Below, one piece after another: positions 1 to 6,510 of a DNA stretch of 13,055 nt. Every line of letters starts with the position of its first letter. Position 1 is the stretch's first letter. The position numbers and the translations under genes were made by a program. The DNA comes from Ignavibacteriota bacterium (GTDB lineage: Bacteria > Bacteroidota > Ignavibacteria > Palsa-1295): positions 1 to 13,055 of the forward strand of contig JANYLL010000241.1 in the NCBI GenBank assembly GCA_025357895.1. Reading direction: 5' to 3'. Under the pieces are notes generated by a model, which was not told the origin of the DNA, ran no database searches, and worked only from the letters and a program-made list of their open reading frames with translations.

Positions 1-1499
1 AATTGTAAATGTATCTGATCTAATGACGGATTCGGATAAACCCATGTAAAATTACTCCTGCCGATAAAAGAGCTTTCTACTGCCGCTTTAGCGCCAAGCT
101 TTGCAACCCAAATATCGTAGTCGCCGTGATTGCCGGATACGTCACCATTATTGGATGAAGTTCTTCCGATAAAGGCATATCCACCATCCTTGGTTTGAGT
201 GATTGCAAAGCCTTCATCAATACCTGAACCACCTAAGCATTTCTGCCATTGGATAACACCTAAAGAATTCAACTTGACGACCCAGGCATCCGCAGAATCC
301 GGTAGTATGTCGTGACCTCCTGAGACGTCTCCGTCAATTGAAAGCGTATATCCTGCAATGGCATAGCCGCTATCGGAAGTTTGAATTATCGAAAGTGCTG
401 CATCGGCGCTTGAACCACCAAGGCATTTCTGCCACACAATTTTTCCGTCGGAATCGAGTTTAACAACCCATACATCGTAACTTCCATGACTCCCAAATAC
501 ATCTCCATCATGGGAAGAAGTACTTCCGGTAAAAATATATCCTCCGTCAAATGTATGAATGATACAATTCGCTATTTCATCATTAATGCCGCCGAGCAAT
601 TTCTGCCATATCTTATTATCAGAAGTTTGCATGATAGCGCCTAAAGAATCAATCCTGATTATGTAGGCATCTAATGAGTTTGATTTTCCGCCATGATTTG
701 AAAAACTTTCTTCCTGAGAACTCGTATAACCTGCAAGAATATAACTTCCATCTGAGTTTTGAATTATGGATTTAAAAGCCTCGCTTCCGCTGCTTCCTCC
801 ATAGCAATCCAGCCACTTGATATTCCCTACCACATCAAGTTTTGCTGCCCATGCATCAAATCGGCCATGATTTTTTCCAAAAAAATCACTGTCTATTGAA
901 TTCGTCCCCCCAGCAACTGCATATCCTCCGTCGAAAGTCTGGATAATTGAATACGCAGTTGTCTGGCTTCCGAAATTGCCGAATTTGCCGCCTCCGATGC
1001 ATTTCTGCCACTGGAGTTTTCCTGAAGAATCGAGTTTAATAATCCATGCGTCTATGTCCCCACCATCACGAAATCCTGAAACATCTCCATCATTTTTTGA
1101 ACCTGTATATCCGGCAATAGCATAACCTTTATCGGAAGTTTGAATAATACATTCTACATCTTCGCTTCCGGTGCCCCCAAAACATTTTTGCCATTTGATT
1201 GTGTGTTCTGCTGAAAGTTTGACGACCCATATATCATAATTGAGAAGCCCATGCCAGAGATGATTTCCGGAAACGTCATCATCGTTAGATCCTGTCCGAC
1301 CAGCAATTACATATCCTCCATCGGAAGTTTGAACAATGGTCTGCAAGCGGTAGTCAGGATCTTCCTCATGGCTACCGCCCAAACATTTTTGCCATTCAAT
1401 GCCAGGGGCTTGCGAAAAAGTGAGTGTCGGAGCTAAGAATAAAAAAAATAAAACAAAGAATAATTGTTTAGAAAAAAAAGCGCATGTATGTGTTTTCAT
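1..1499 (-). CDS. T9SS-exported seven-repeat (propeller-like) protein, 3' end cut by window edge
   Basis: Reading leftward from the ATG at 1499, the frame stays open to the window edge (499 complete residues, no stop), so the C-terminus lies outside. Residues 1-30 are a signal peptide: Lys near the start, a Phe/Leu-rich core, then a T-F-S-Q end. Residues 34 to about 468 hold seven units of 58-69 residues. Each has the pattern WQKCLGG, then IIQTSDGGYAIAGYT, then DGDVSG.HG, then D.WVVKLDS.G. From residue 485 the text reads TWVYPNPSLDQIHLQ, the usual opening of a type A T9SS C-terminal sorting domain, so about 60-70 residues are probably missing. The unit type is common in Bacteroidota secreted proteins. 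Seven units suggest a seven-bladed beta-propeller, which is inference. The substrate is unknown; a surface or secreted binding role is likely. The gene starts 58 bases after the upstream gene's stop and has its own promoter candidate. Confidence 0.88.
   Translation of the reverse strand, partial: MKTHTCAFFSKQLFFVLFFLFLAPTLTFSQAPGIEWQKCLGGSHEEDPDYRLQTIVQTSDGGYVIAGRTGSNDDDVSGNHLWHGLLNYDIWVVKLSAEHTIKWQKCFGGTGSEDVECIIQTSDKGYAIAGYTGSKNDGDVSGFRDGGDIDAWIIKLDSSGKLQWQKCIGGGKFGNFGSQTTAYSIIQTFDGGYAVAGGTNSIDSDFFGKNHGRFDAWAAKLDVVGNIKWLDCYGGSSGSEAFKSIIQNSDGSYILAGYTSSQEESFSNHGGKSNSLDAYIIRIDSLGAIMQTSDNKIWQKLLGGINDEIANCIIHTFDGGYIFTGSTSSHDGDVFGSHGSYDVWVVKLDSDGKIVWQKCLGGSSADAALSIIQTSDSGYAIAGYTLSIDGDVSGGHDILPDSADAWVVKLNSLGVIQWQKCLGGSGIDEGFAITQTKDGGYAFIGRTSSNNGDVSGNHGDYDIWVAKLGAKAAVESSFIGRSNFTWVYPNPSLDQIHLQ
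93..1400 (-). repeat. Seven tandem ~62-residue protein repeats
   Basis: The conserved Trp that opens each unit is residue 36, 103, 164, 229, 298, 356 and 418 of the protein (codons at 1392, 1191, 1008, 813, 606, 432 and 246). Spacings are 67, 61, 65, 69, 58 and 62 residues. Six of the seven units have Cys three residues after the Trp; unit 5 has Leu. Unit 4 reads WLDCYGG instead of WQKCLGG. The DNA has diverged far more than the protein pattern, so this is an old internal duplication rather than recent DNA expansion. Confidence 0.85.
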
Positions 1500-1511
1500 A
1501 AGCAAAATAGC

Positions 1512-1540
1512 ATTATATCATGTTTACAAATATAATACAA
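1512..1540 (-). promoter_or_regulatory. Candidate promoter of the seven-repeat protein gene
   Basis: On the minus strand, TTGTAT (1540-1535) lies 17 bases before a perfect TATAAT (1517-1512), which ends 12 bases before the ATG. Between them, TATATTTG (1534-1527) fits the Bacteroidota TAnnTTTG -7 element. I see no good -33 TTTG at the expected distance from that element. Use of the TATAAT would give a leader of only a few bases; use of TATATTTG would give about 20-25 bases. Which is used cannot be decided from sequence. Confidence 0.4.
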
Positions 1541-1557
1541 TTTTACAGATTAAACTC

Positions 1558-2643
1558 TTACTTCTTCTTCGGCGCCGTCTTATATACTACAGAATCAGGA
1601 ATTGTCTGCCCGCCTGTCATATTCACAGTTGATTCATCATCGAATTTTGGTTCTTTTGGCGGAGTGTGATGCATTTCAAGTTCTTTAATTTTTACAGTAG
1701 TACCGCGAAGGACTTTTATCGGCTCCCTTTCAAAATTCAAATGGCGAACGATCTCGTTGGTAATAACTTCCGAATCAATATGCAGATCCATCTTTGCCGT
1801 ATCCACTGCGCTGCCACTTACCACAATTCCGTCTTTCATTATTACTGAACCGTAACATCCGCCTTTGAAATGCTCAAGTGCCATCGGGAATGCAATGCCT
1901 TCAAGATAATCGATCTTCTCAGGAACATCATCGAATGTACCGATATAGTTAATTTGATTTCCCGATCTATGGGCAGTCAATTTACGCTCAACATGAATCT
2001 CCGCCACAGTATAAGGGCTTTCCATGGTGCCGTTCCTTCCGTTATTAAAGGCAGCAACAGCACCGAATCCTTGTTCAAGCAACTGCCCAATACGTAATGA
2101 ATCCGAAAAAGACATCATCGCATGAAGCATGTCATATTCAAAGCTGCGTGCAATTGTCCCAAGTTGAAAACCCGAAAGATTCTCAAAATTCTTTACGAGT
2201 CCATCTGCTCCTAAGGTATAGCGAAGTGTCTGCCCTAAGAACTGCGCGCGGGGCAATGCACGAATATCCTTCAAACGCGCCTGAAGATCATTCTCATTAT
2301 TCGAGTTAAAACGGAAAAATTCATTGCGGTCATCGATTTTTCCAACAATGATACGCGTCGTAAATGAATCGAGTGTCGAAGCCATTTTTGCAGAGCCATC
2401 GGGATTTATTTTTTCGATCGTCTCTGTAAAATTATACACGGAAGTTCTAGTAGAAGGCTCTACCATTTCAGGATCAACTTGAGAAGTTTGCTGCTTAATA
2501 AAAAGTACCTCCGTCATTTTAACATGGTAACTTTCCCCTTCTTTAAGTTTTAATGCAACGGGCTTATCCTTCTGCGCAAATGCAACAGAATCAATAGAAA
2601 AAACAACAAGGGTAAGAACAGCAAATCGTAGAAATATCTTCAT
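1558..2643 (-). CDS. Exported protein of unknown function
   Basis: The protein has 361 residues. I start it at the ATG at 2643 because this gives a clear signal peptide (MKIFLRF, a hydrophobic core, then SVAFA before QKDK). The longer frame from 2718 would overlap the Nudix gene by 64 bases and begin with a charged, non-signal segment. The mature protein opens with LKLKEGESYHVKMTE, which is followed by a region where polar and hydrophobic residues alternate, so it is probably beta-rich. The text NPDGSAKM and, later, LGADGLVKNFENL resembles the periplasmic DUF6263-like proteins of Bacteroidota, but this likeness is weak and from memory. The C-terminus is a Lys-rich tail (APKKK) with no T9SS domain, no lipobox and no membrane helix, so a periplasmic location is likely. 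It begins 11 bases after the Nudix stop, which suggests co-transcription. I do not recognise a function. Confidence 0.8.
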   Translation of the reverse strand: MKIFLRFAVLTLVVFSIDSVAFAQKDKPVALKLKEGESYHVKMTEVLFIKQQTSQVDPEMVEPSTRTSVYNFTETIEKINPDGSAKMASTLDSFTTRIIVGKIDDRNEFFRFNSNNENDLQARLKDIRALPRAQFLGQTLRYTLGADGLVKNFENLSGFQLGTIARSFEYDMLHAMMSFSDSLRIGQLLEQGFGAVAAFNNGRNGTMESPYTVAEIHVERKLTAHRSGNQINYIGTFDDVPEKIDYLEGIAFPMALEHFKGGCYGSVIMKDGIVVSGSAVDTAKMDLHIDSEVITNEIVRHLNFEREPIKVLRGTTVKIKELEMHHTPPKEPKFDDESTVNMTGGQTIPDSVVYKTAPKKK

Positions 2644-2654
2644 TCTGTCGTAGT

Positions 2655-3197
2655 TTATATAAAATCTTCTTTCCTTTGCTCGAAAATGGCAAAAGCTGCG
2701 AGCGTCATTCCATCCCAAATGGAGCCTTCTCTTATCATTTCACAAAACTTTGCATATTCAAGTTCCTGGACTTCGAATTCTTCAGTGGGTTCAGGATTCG
2801 CAGCACCTTTCTTTAACGAAAGGGCTACAAAGATGTTACAAATTTCATCGGTAACTCCATTCATAGGATTAAACCCGCCTATTGGAATAAGCTCTTGCGC
2901 AATAATTCCTGCCTCTTCAAGCAGTTCCTCACGCGCTGATTCTTCTGCACTTTTGCCCGGTTTAATACCGCCGCCAATAAACTCCAGGCATTCGAGACGG
3001 TTCAGATAACGGAATTGTCTCACCAGAATGAGTTTTCCCTCATCAGTTATCGGTATGATCATCACTGCTCCAGGCGTATGCACATAGTAATACTCTCCAT
3101 TAGTGCCATCAGGATGCTCATATCTATCCTTGCGATATTCCCACCATGGATTGAGGGATAAAAGCTCAGTTTCGATCTGCCGTAAGACTTTCAGCAT
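2655..3197 (-). CDS. Nudix hydrolase, ADP-ribose/ADP-sugar pyrophosphatase-like
   Basis: This is a 180-residue cytoplasmic enzyme, predicted to cleave a nucleoside diphosphate linked to another group, as in ADP-ribose to AMP and ribose-5-phosphate. The N-terminal region (WWEYRKDRYEHPDG, then the strand GAVMIIPITDEGKLILVRQFRY) is typical of the ADP-ribose pyrophosphatase branch. The Nudix box lies at about residues 75-99 and keeps the metal-binding E.LLEEAG core. Two usually fixed positions differ: Lys replaces the Glu of GX5E, and Glu replaces the Arg of REUXEE. The later G-x-N-P-M-N-G-V-T-D segment fits a substrate or loop region of the family. The ATG at 3197 has no Shine-Dalgarno sequence. 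The unknown exported protein follows 11 bases downstream. The family call is firm and the substrate is not. Confidence 0.9.
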   Translation of the reverse strand: MLKVLRQIETELLSLNPWWEYRKDRYEHPDGTNGEYYYVHTPGAVMIIPITDEGKLILVRQFRYLNRLECLEFIGGGIKPGKSAEESAREELLEEAGIIAQELIPIGGFNPMNGVTDEICNIFVALSLKKGAANPEPTEEFEVQELEYAKFCEMIREGSIWDGMTLAAFAIFEQRKEDFI

Positions 3198-3310
3198 ACT
3201 TTAAAAGACAACTGAGATGCGATTTGGTTACAAACTATTTTCGGGTATTTTTTTGAAAATTCCAGTTGTATATCAGTGGAACGTATTTTAGTCGTTCGTC
3301 GGGAAGGAAC

Positions 3311-3331
3311 GGGCGGACTATGTGTCCGCCC
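3311..3331. repeat. GC-rich perfect palindrome (hairpin) downstream of ndk
   Basis: GGGCGGAC (3311-3318) and GTCCGCCC (3324-3331) form a perfect 8-bp stem with a 5-base loop, TATGT. It stands out in an AT-leaning intergenic stretch. It lies 15 bases past the ndk stop codon, so it could end ndk transcription or protect the mRNA 3' end. However, on the minus strand the stem is followed by GTTCCTTCCC rather than a T run, so it is not a textbook intrinsic terminator. A dispersed REP-like palindrome is an equally good reading. Confidence 0.6.
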
Positions 3332-3345
3332 CACGAGTTTAAAAA

Positions 3346-3777
3346 TTAAAGACCTAATTCTGCAATCTCGGCTTCAGTGAAAAAGAATGCGATCTCGCGA
3401 AGACCATTCTCGACTGAATCCGAACCATGCACAGCGTTCTCGCCTTTGCTTGTTGCATAGAGTTTGCGGATCGTGCCATCTGCAGCCTCAGCAGGGTCGG
3501 TTGCTCCGATCACGCGGCGCCACTCGGCAATTGCATTTTCTTTTTCGAGTGCGATCGGAACACATGCGCCGCTTGACATGAATTCCACAAGGCTTCCGTA
3601 AAACGGACGTTCTTTATGAACTTCATAAAATTTTCCTGCGCTGCGATCTGATAGGCGCGCAAGTTTCATCGCCTGAATCTTAAATCCCTCTTTTTGAATA
3701 TGCGCGATAATATTTCCGATATTCCCTGCTTTTACAGCATCGGGCTTTAGAATACAAAGTGTTTTTTCGATAGCCAT
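3346..3777 (-). CDS. ndk: Nucleoside diphosphate kinase
   Basis: Ndk transfers the terminal phosphate of ATP to other nucleoside diphosphates through a phospho-histidine intermediate, balancing the NTP and dNTP pools in the cytoplasm. At 143 residues it has the standard bacterial length. It shows the opening TL.ILKPDAV (residues 6-15), the FYEVHKERPFYGSLVEFM block (50-67), the GATDPAEAADGTIR nucleotide-binding block (91-104), and the catalytic site NAVHGSDS with His117. There are no gaps or lost key residues. It lies 50 bases downstream of the rhodanese gene on the same strand. That gap holds a TATATTTTG stretch that might be a weak promoter, so ndk may be read both from the sucD unit and on its own. 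The start ATG has no Shine-Dalgarno sequence. Confidence 0.97.
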   Translation of the reverse strand: MAIEKTLCILKPDAVKAGNIGNIIAHIQKEGFKIQAMKLARLSDRSAGKFYEVHKERPFYGSLVEFMSSGACVPIALEKENAIAEWRRVIGATDPAEAADGTIRKLYATSKGENAVHGSDSVENGLREIAFFFTEAEIAELGL

Positions 3778-3827
3778 ATTGGTAGTCGTTAGTAATTAGT
3801 CGTAGCAAAATATAAATTCATTTTATC

Positions 3828-4154
3828 TCATTTCTTAATAGGTGCTCCGCTTGCGCTATAAGCCCGAAAACCACCTTGAATTGCTTTAGCATTTTTATAT
3901 CCCATAGCATTCAGAATCGCTGCTACCTTCGGTCCGCTTTGACCGCCGCCGCAGTGGCAGTAAATTTCAGCATTCTTATCAGGGACTTTTTCTGTGATCT
4001 CATCTTCAACTTTCGTTTTATGAATATGGATCGCTCCCGGAATATGTCCTTCTTCCCATCTATCTTCATCACGAACATCTATCACGATTGAGCCCTGATT
4101 ATCTTTGCGGCTTGCAAGAAAATCGTTTACCGTAATCTGTTCACCTTCGGTCAT
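3828..4154 (-). CDS. Single-domain rhodanese-like protein
   Basis: This is a 108-residue stand-alone rhodanese domain of the GlpE/PspE size class with no signal peptide, so it is cytoplasmic. It shows the IVIDVRDEDRWEEGHIPGAIHI block (residues 23-44) and the C-terminal GYKNAKAIQGGFRAY block (85-99), both standard for the fold. The active-site loop is at residues 66-73, CHCGGGQS. Cys66 is in the catalytic position that carries persulfide sulfur in the family. Cys68 is an extra thiol, and the Arg or Lys that usually ends the loop is absent. The substrate is unknown; sulfur transfer or persulfide handling is the likely role. It starts 5 bases after sucD ends, so the two are almost certainly co-transcribed. 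AGGA lies directly before the ATG, too close for a normal Shine-Dalgarno sequence. Confidence 0.92.
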   Translation of the reverse strand: MTEGEQITVNDFLASRKDNQGSIVIDVRDEDRWEEGHIPGAIHIHKTKVEDEITEKVPDKNAEIYCHCGGGQSGPKVAAILNAMGYKNAKAIQGGFRAYSASGAPIKK

Positions 4155-4159
4155 TCCTT

Positions 4160-5050
4160 TTAATTCTTAGACGTTTTCATTGCTGCCAATACTTTCGCAA
4201 CTGTTTCGCCAATGACAGCAGGCGATTCAACAACATGGATACCGCATTCTTTCATTGTAGTCATTTTTTCTTCAGCCGTACCTTTTCCTCCTGAAATAAT
4301 TGCACCTGCATGTCCCATACGACGTCCCGGAGGCGCAGTACGACCTGCAATAAATCCGATCACAGGCTTTGTTACTTTCTCCTTTATGTAATGTGCTGCT
4401 TCCTCTTCGGCTGTTCCGCCGATCTCACCGATCATAATAATAGCATCGGTCTCAGGATCATCCTGAAATAATTTGATCGCATCGATAAATCGTGTTCCGA
4501 TAATAGGATCCCCGCCTATCCCTATGGCAGTGGATTGCCCCATACCGGCATCAACCACTTGCTTTACTGCTTCGTACGTTAATGTGCCTGAACGGGATAT
4601 AATACCCACTCTTCCTTCTTTATGAATAAACCCCGGCATAATGCCGATCTTTGCTTTTCCGGGAGAAATAACACCGGGACAATTTGGTCCGATAAGATGA
4701 GTTTTGGAGTTTCTGATCACTTCATAAACAGGAATCATATCGCGAACCGGAATTCCTTCGGTAATGCATACAATAAGTGCAACTCCCGCCGCTTCGGCTT
4801 CAAGAATAGCGTCGGCTGCAAAAGGAGGCGGTACAAAAATGCACGTAGCATTAGCACCTGTCTTTGTAACTGCTTCAGCAACGGTATTAAATACCGGCAC
4901 TCCAATATGTGTCGTGCCCCCTTTACCTGGCGTGACGCCGCCGACAACGTTCGTGCCGTATTCGATCATCTGCTGAGTATGGAAAGTCCCCTCACCACCG
5001 GTGATACCCTGCACTAAAAGCTTTGTATTTTTATCTACTAAAACGCTCAT
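4160..5050 (-). CDS. sucD: Succinate-CoA ligase, alpha subunit
   Basis: SucD is the CoA-binding, phospho-histidine-bearing subunit of succinyl-CoA synthetase. With SucC it converts succinyl-CoA, ADP or GDP and phosphate to succinate, CoA and ATP or GTP in the TCA cycle. At 296 residues it has the usual length. Visible motifs are VQGITGGEGTFHT (residues 13-25, CoA-binding start), GGVTPGKGG (37-45), GPNCPGVISPGK (121-132), the ISRSGTLTYE loop (151-160), GIGGDPIIGT (177-186), and GRRMGHAGAIISGG with the phosphorylated His247. No sucC lies beside it: the upstream neighbour is the metal transporter. The rhodanese follows after 5 bases. The 138-base upstream gap suggests its own promoter. Nothing in the sequence suggests loss of function. 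Confidence 0.97.
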   Translation of the reverse strand: MSVLVDKNTKLLVQGITGGEGTFHTQQMIEYGTNVVGGVTPGKGGTTHIGVPVFNTVAEAVTKTGANATCIFVPPPFAADAILEAEAAGVALIVCITEGIPVRDMIPVYEVIRNSKTHLIGPNCPGVISPGKAKIGIMPGFIHKEGRVGIISRSGTLTYEAVKQVVDAGMGQSTAIGIGGDPIIGTRFIDAIKLFQDDPETDAIIMIGEIGGTAEEEAAHYIKEKVTKPVIGFIAGRTAPPGRRMGHAGAIISGGKGTAEEKMTTMKECGIHVVESPAVIGETVAKVLAAMKTSKN

Positions 5051-5061
5051 GGAAATATATA

Positions 5062-5067
5062 ATTATA
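5062..5067 (-). promoter_or_regulatory. Possible -10 element upstream of sucD
   Basis: A perfect TATAAT on the minus strand ends 11 bases before the sucD ATG, inside the AT-rich run CTTATAATTATATATTTCC. I see no -35 hexamer at 16-18 bases. The adjacent TATATTTC resembles the Bacteroidota -7 element with one mismatch, but it sits almost on the start codon. The call rests on position and composition only. Confidence 0.25.
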
Positions 5068-5188
5068 AGTATAGGAATGCAAAAATACGAATAGGAAACG
5101 CCTTAACCACGATTCAGCGGATTAAATTGCTCTTTTGTTCTTCATATTTCATGGAAAAAAAATAAAATACTACATAATAGCTCTGGAT

Positions 5189-6478
5189 TCACAACGTGAG
5201 GAACATCGCCACTGCAGCTGCAAACATAATAATAGTCGAGATCCAGCCTATGATCGTTGTTCTGGTAGTAAGAGTAAATTTCCCCATGACCTTTTCATTT
5301 CTTCCCATCAGCATCATAAGTATCATGATCGGAACTGCAACAACTCCATTAATTACAGCGGACCAAAAAAGCGCTTTAATCGGATTGATGCCGATAAAAA
5401 TTATCAGCATCCCAATAACCGTAATACCTGTAATAAGACCATAGAATTTTTTTGCATCTTTTGGTTTTTTATTCAATCCCATCGGAAGCAAAAACATTTC
5501 AGATACGGCATACGCTGCTGAGCCGGCAAGTACTGGTAAAGCAAGAAGCCCTGTACCAATGATTCCTATTGCAAAAAGACTAAACGTCAGATTTCCGGCA
5601 ATAGGACGCAAAGCTTCTGCAGCTTGAGAGGCACTTTGAATGTCTGTTTTGCCATTCATGTGCAGCGTCACTGCAGCGCAAAGCATTATAAAAAAGGCAA
5701 TAAGATTAGAAAACGCCATTCCAATTACCGTGTCCTTACGTATTCGCGAAAATTGTTTCGTGGCTTCCTCCGGCGCTTGCTTTAATGGATGTTCATCCGG
5801 ATTATCCTCTTCTTCTTCAACCTCTTCAGAAGCTTGCCAAAAGAAAAGATATGGGCTTATTGTTGTACCGAGAACAGCAATGATCATAGTGATATTTGTC
5901 GCATCTATGGTGATCGTCGGAAGAAGTGAATTCTTGATTGCCTCAAGCCATGGCACATTCACGGAGAACACTACTGCTACATACGTAAAAAGAACCAAAC
6001 AAAGCCATTTGAGAATAAGGACGTACTTCGCATAAGGGATCAATACTTGCAACGTAACACTCATCAAAGTAAGAATTACAGCATAGATAATCATATTACC
6101 ACCCAACACTAAATTGGCAGCCTCTCCCATTGCTGCAATATCAGCACCGATATTGATGATATTTGCACAGAGCATCAGTAATACAAGAGTAAACATCACC
6201 CAACGAGGATAATATTTTCTCATATTCCCTGCAATTCCGGTGCCGGTTACCCTGCCGATCTGTGCACTGACAAGCTGAATTGCGACCATCATCGGAAAAC
6301 TATAGATGATCGTCCATAACATGCCCATGCCGCCTTGTGCACCGACTTGAGAATAAGTACCTATACCGCTCGGATCGTCATCGGATGCACCTGTAATAAG
6401 ACCTGGTCCCAAGGATTTAAGCCAATTATCTTCTTCCCCTTTTGATTTTCCGGAATTAGTAGATTTTTCGTTGGGCAC
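5189..6478 (-). CDS. NRAMP-family (SLC11-like) divalent metal transporter, variant metal site
   Basis: This is a 429-residue inner-membrane protein with about 11 hydrophobic helices, the NRAMP (LeuT-fold) layout. The start is GTG; the next Met (residue 51) would delete helix 1, so GTG is the only sensible start. Helix 1 carries GPGLITGASDDDPSGIGTYS (residues 24-43), corresponding to the family's DPGN site but reading D35-P-S-G. Helix 6 carries GTTISPYLFFWQASEE (204-219), where classical NRAMPs have M-P-H; here it is S208-P209-Y210. The Met that favours soft transition metals and the Asn ligand are therefore absent. Proteins of this DPSG/SPY kind form a distinct bacterial branch annotated only as metal transporters. 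Helix 6 is followed by an acidic loop (EEVEEEEDNPDE, 218-229). Ion choice (Mg, Mn or other) cannot be read. The gene begins 32 bases after the protease gene ends. Confidence 0.9.
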   Translation of the reverse strand: MPNEKSTNSGKSKGEEDNWLKSLGPGLITGASDDDPSGIGTYSQVGAQGGMGMLWTIIYSFPMMVAIQLVSAQIGRVTGTGIAGNMRKYYPRWVMFTLVLLMLCANIINIGADIAAMGEAANLVLGGNMIIYAVILTLMSVTLQVLIPYAKYVLILKWLCLVLFTYVAVVFSVNVPWLEAIKNSLLPTITIDATNITMIIAVLGTTISPYLFFWQASEEVEEEEDNPDEHPLKQAPEEATKQFSRIRKDTVIGMAFSNLIAFFIMLCAAVTLHMNGKTDIQSASQAAEALRPIAGNLTFSLFAIGIIGTGLLALPVLAGSAAYAVSEMFLLPMGLNKKPKDAKKFYGLITGITVIGMLIIFIGINPIKALFWSAVINGVVAVPIMILMMLMGRNEKVMGKFTLTTRTTIIGWISTIIMFAAAVAMFLTL

Positions 6479-6510
6479 AATTTTTATATTTTATGTAAAA
6501 TTAACTTAAT

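Noticed and set aside
93..1400. CRISPR array or DNA-level tandem repeat
   Set aside because: The periodicity is about 175-205 bases and follows protein units; DNA copies are diverged and there are no short identical repeats with unique spacers.
2644..2718. Longer N-terminus for the unknown exported protein
   Set aside because: It would overlap the Nudix gene and hide the signal peptide that begins at the ATG at 2643.
3289..3790. TAGTCGTT found on both sides of ndk, possible target-site duplication
   Set aside because: It is only 8 bases and AT-leaning, with no mobile-element ends or transposase. ndk is an ordinary housekeeping gene, so chance is the better explanation.
4622..5017. 131-residue plus-strand open frame
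   Set aside because: It lies wholly antisense to sucD, which has clear family motifs. Its own text is rich in Asn, Arg and Cys with no recognisable domain, so it is a shadow frame.
5155..5170. A-rich run after the NRAMP gene as an intrinsic terminator
   Set aside because: On the minus strand there is a T run, but no stable GC-containing stem precedes it; only a 3-bp CTA/TAG match is seen.
5135..6035. Plus-strand open frames opposite the NRAMP gene (5135-5521, 5196-5444, 5640-6035)
   Set aside because: They are antisense to a convincing membrane protein. Their hydrophobic or His/Asn-rich text is the expected mirror of helix codons.
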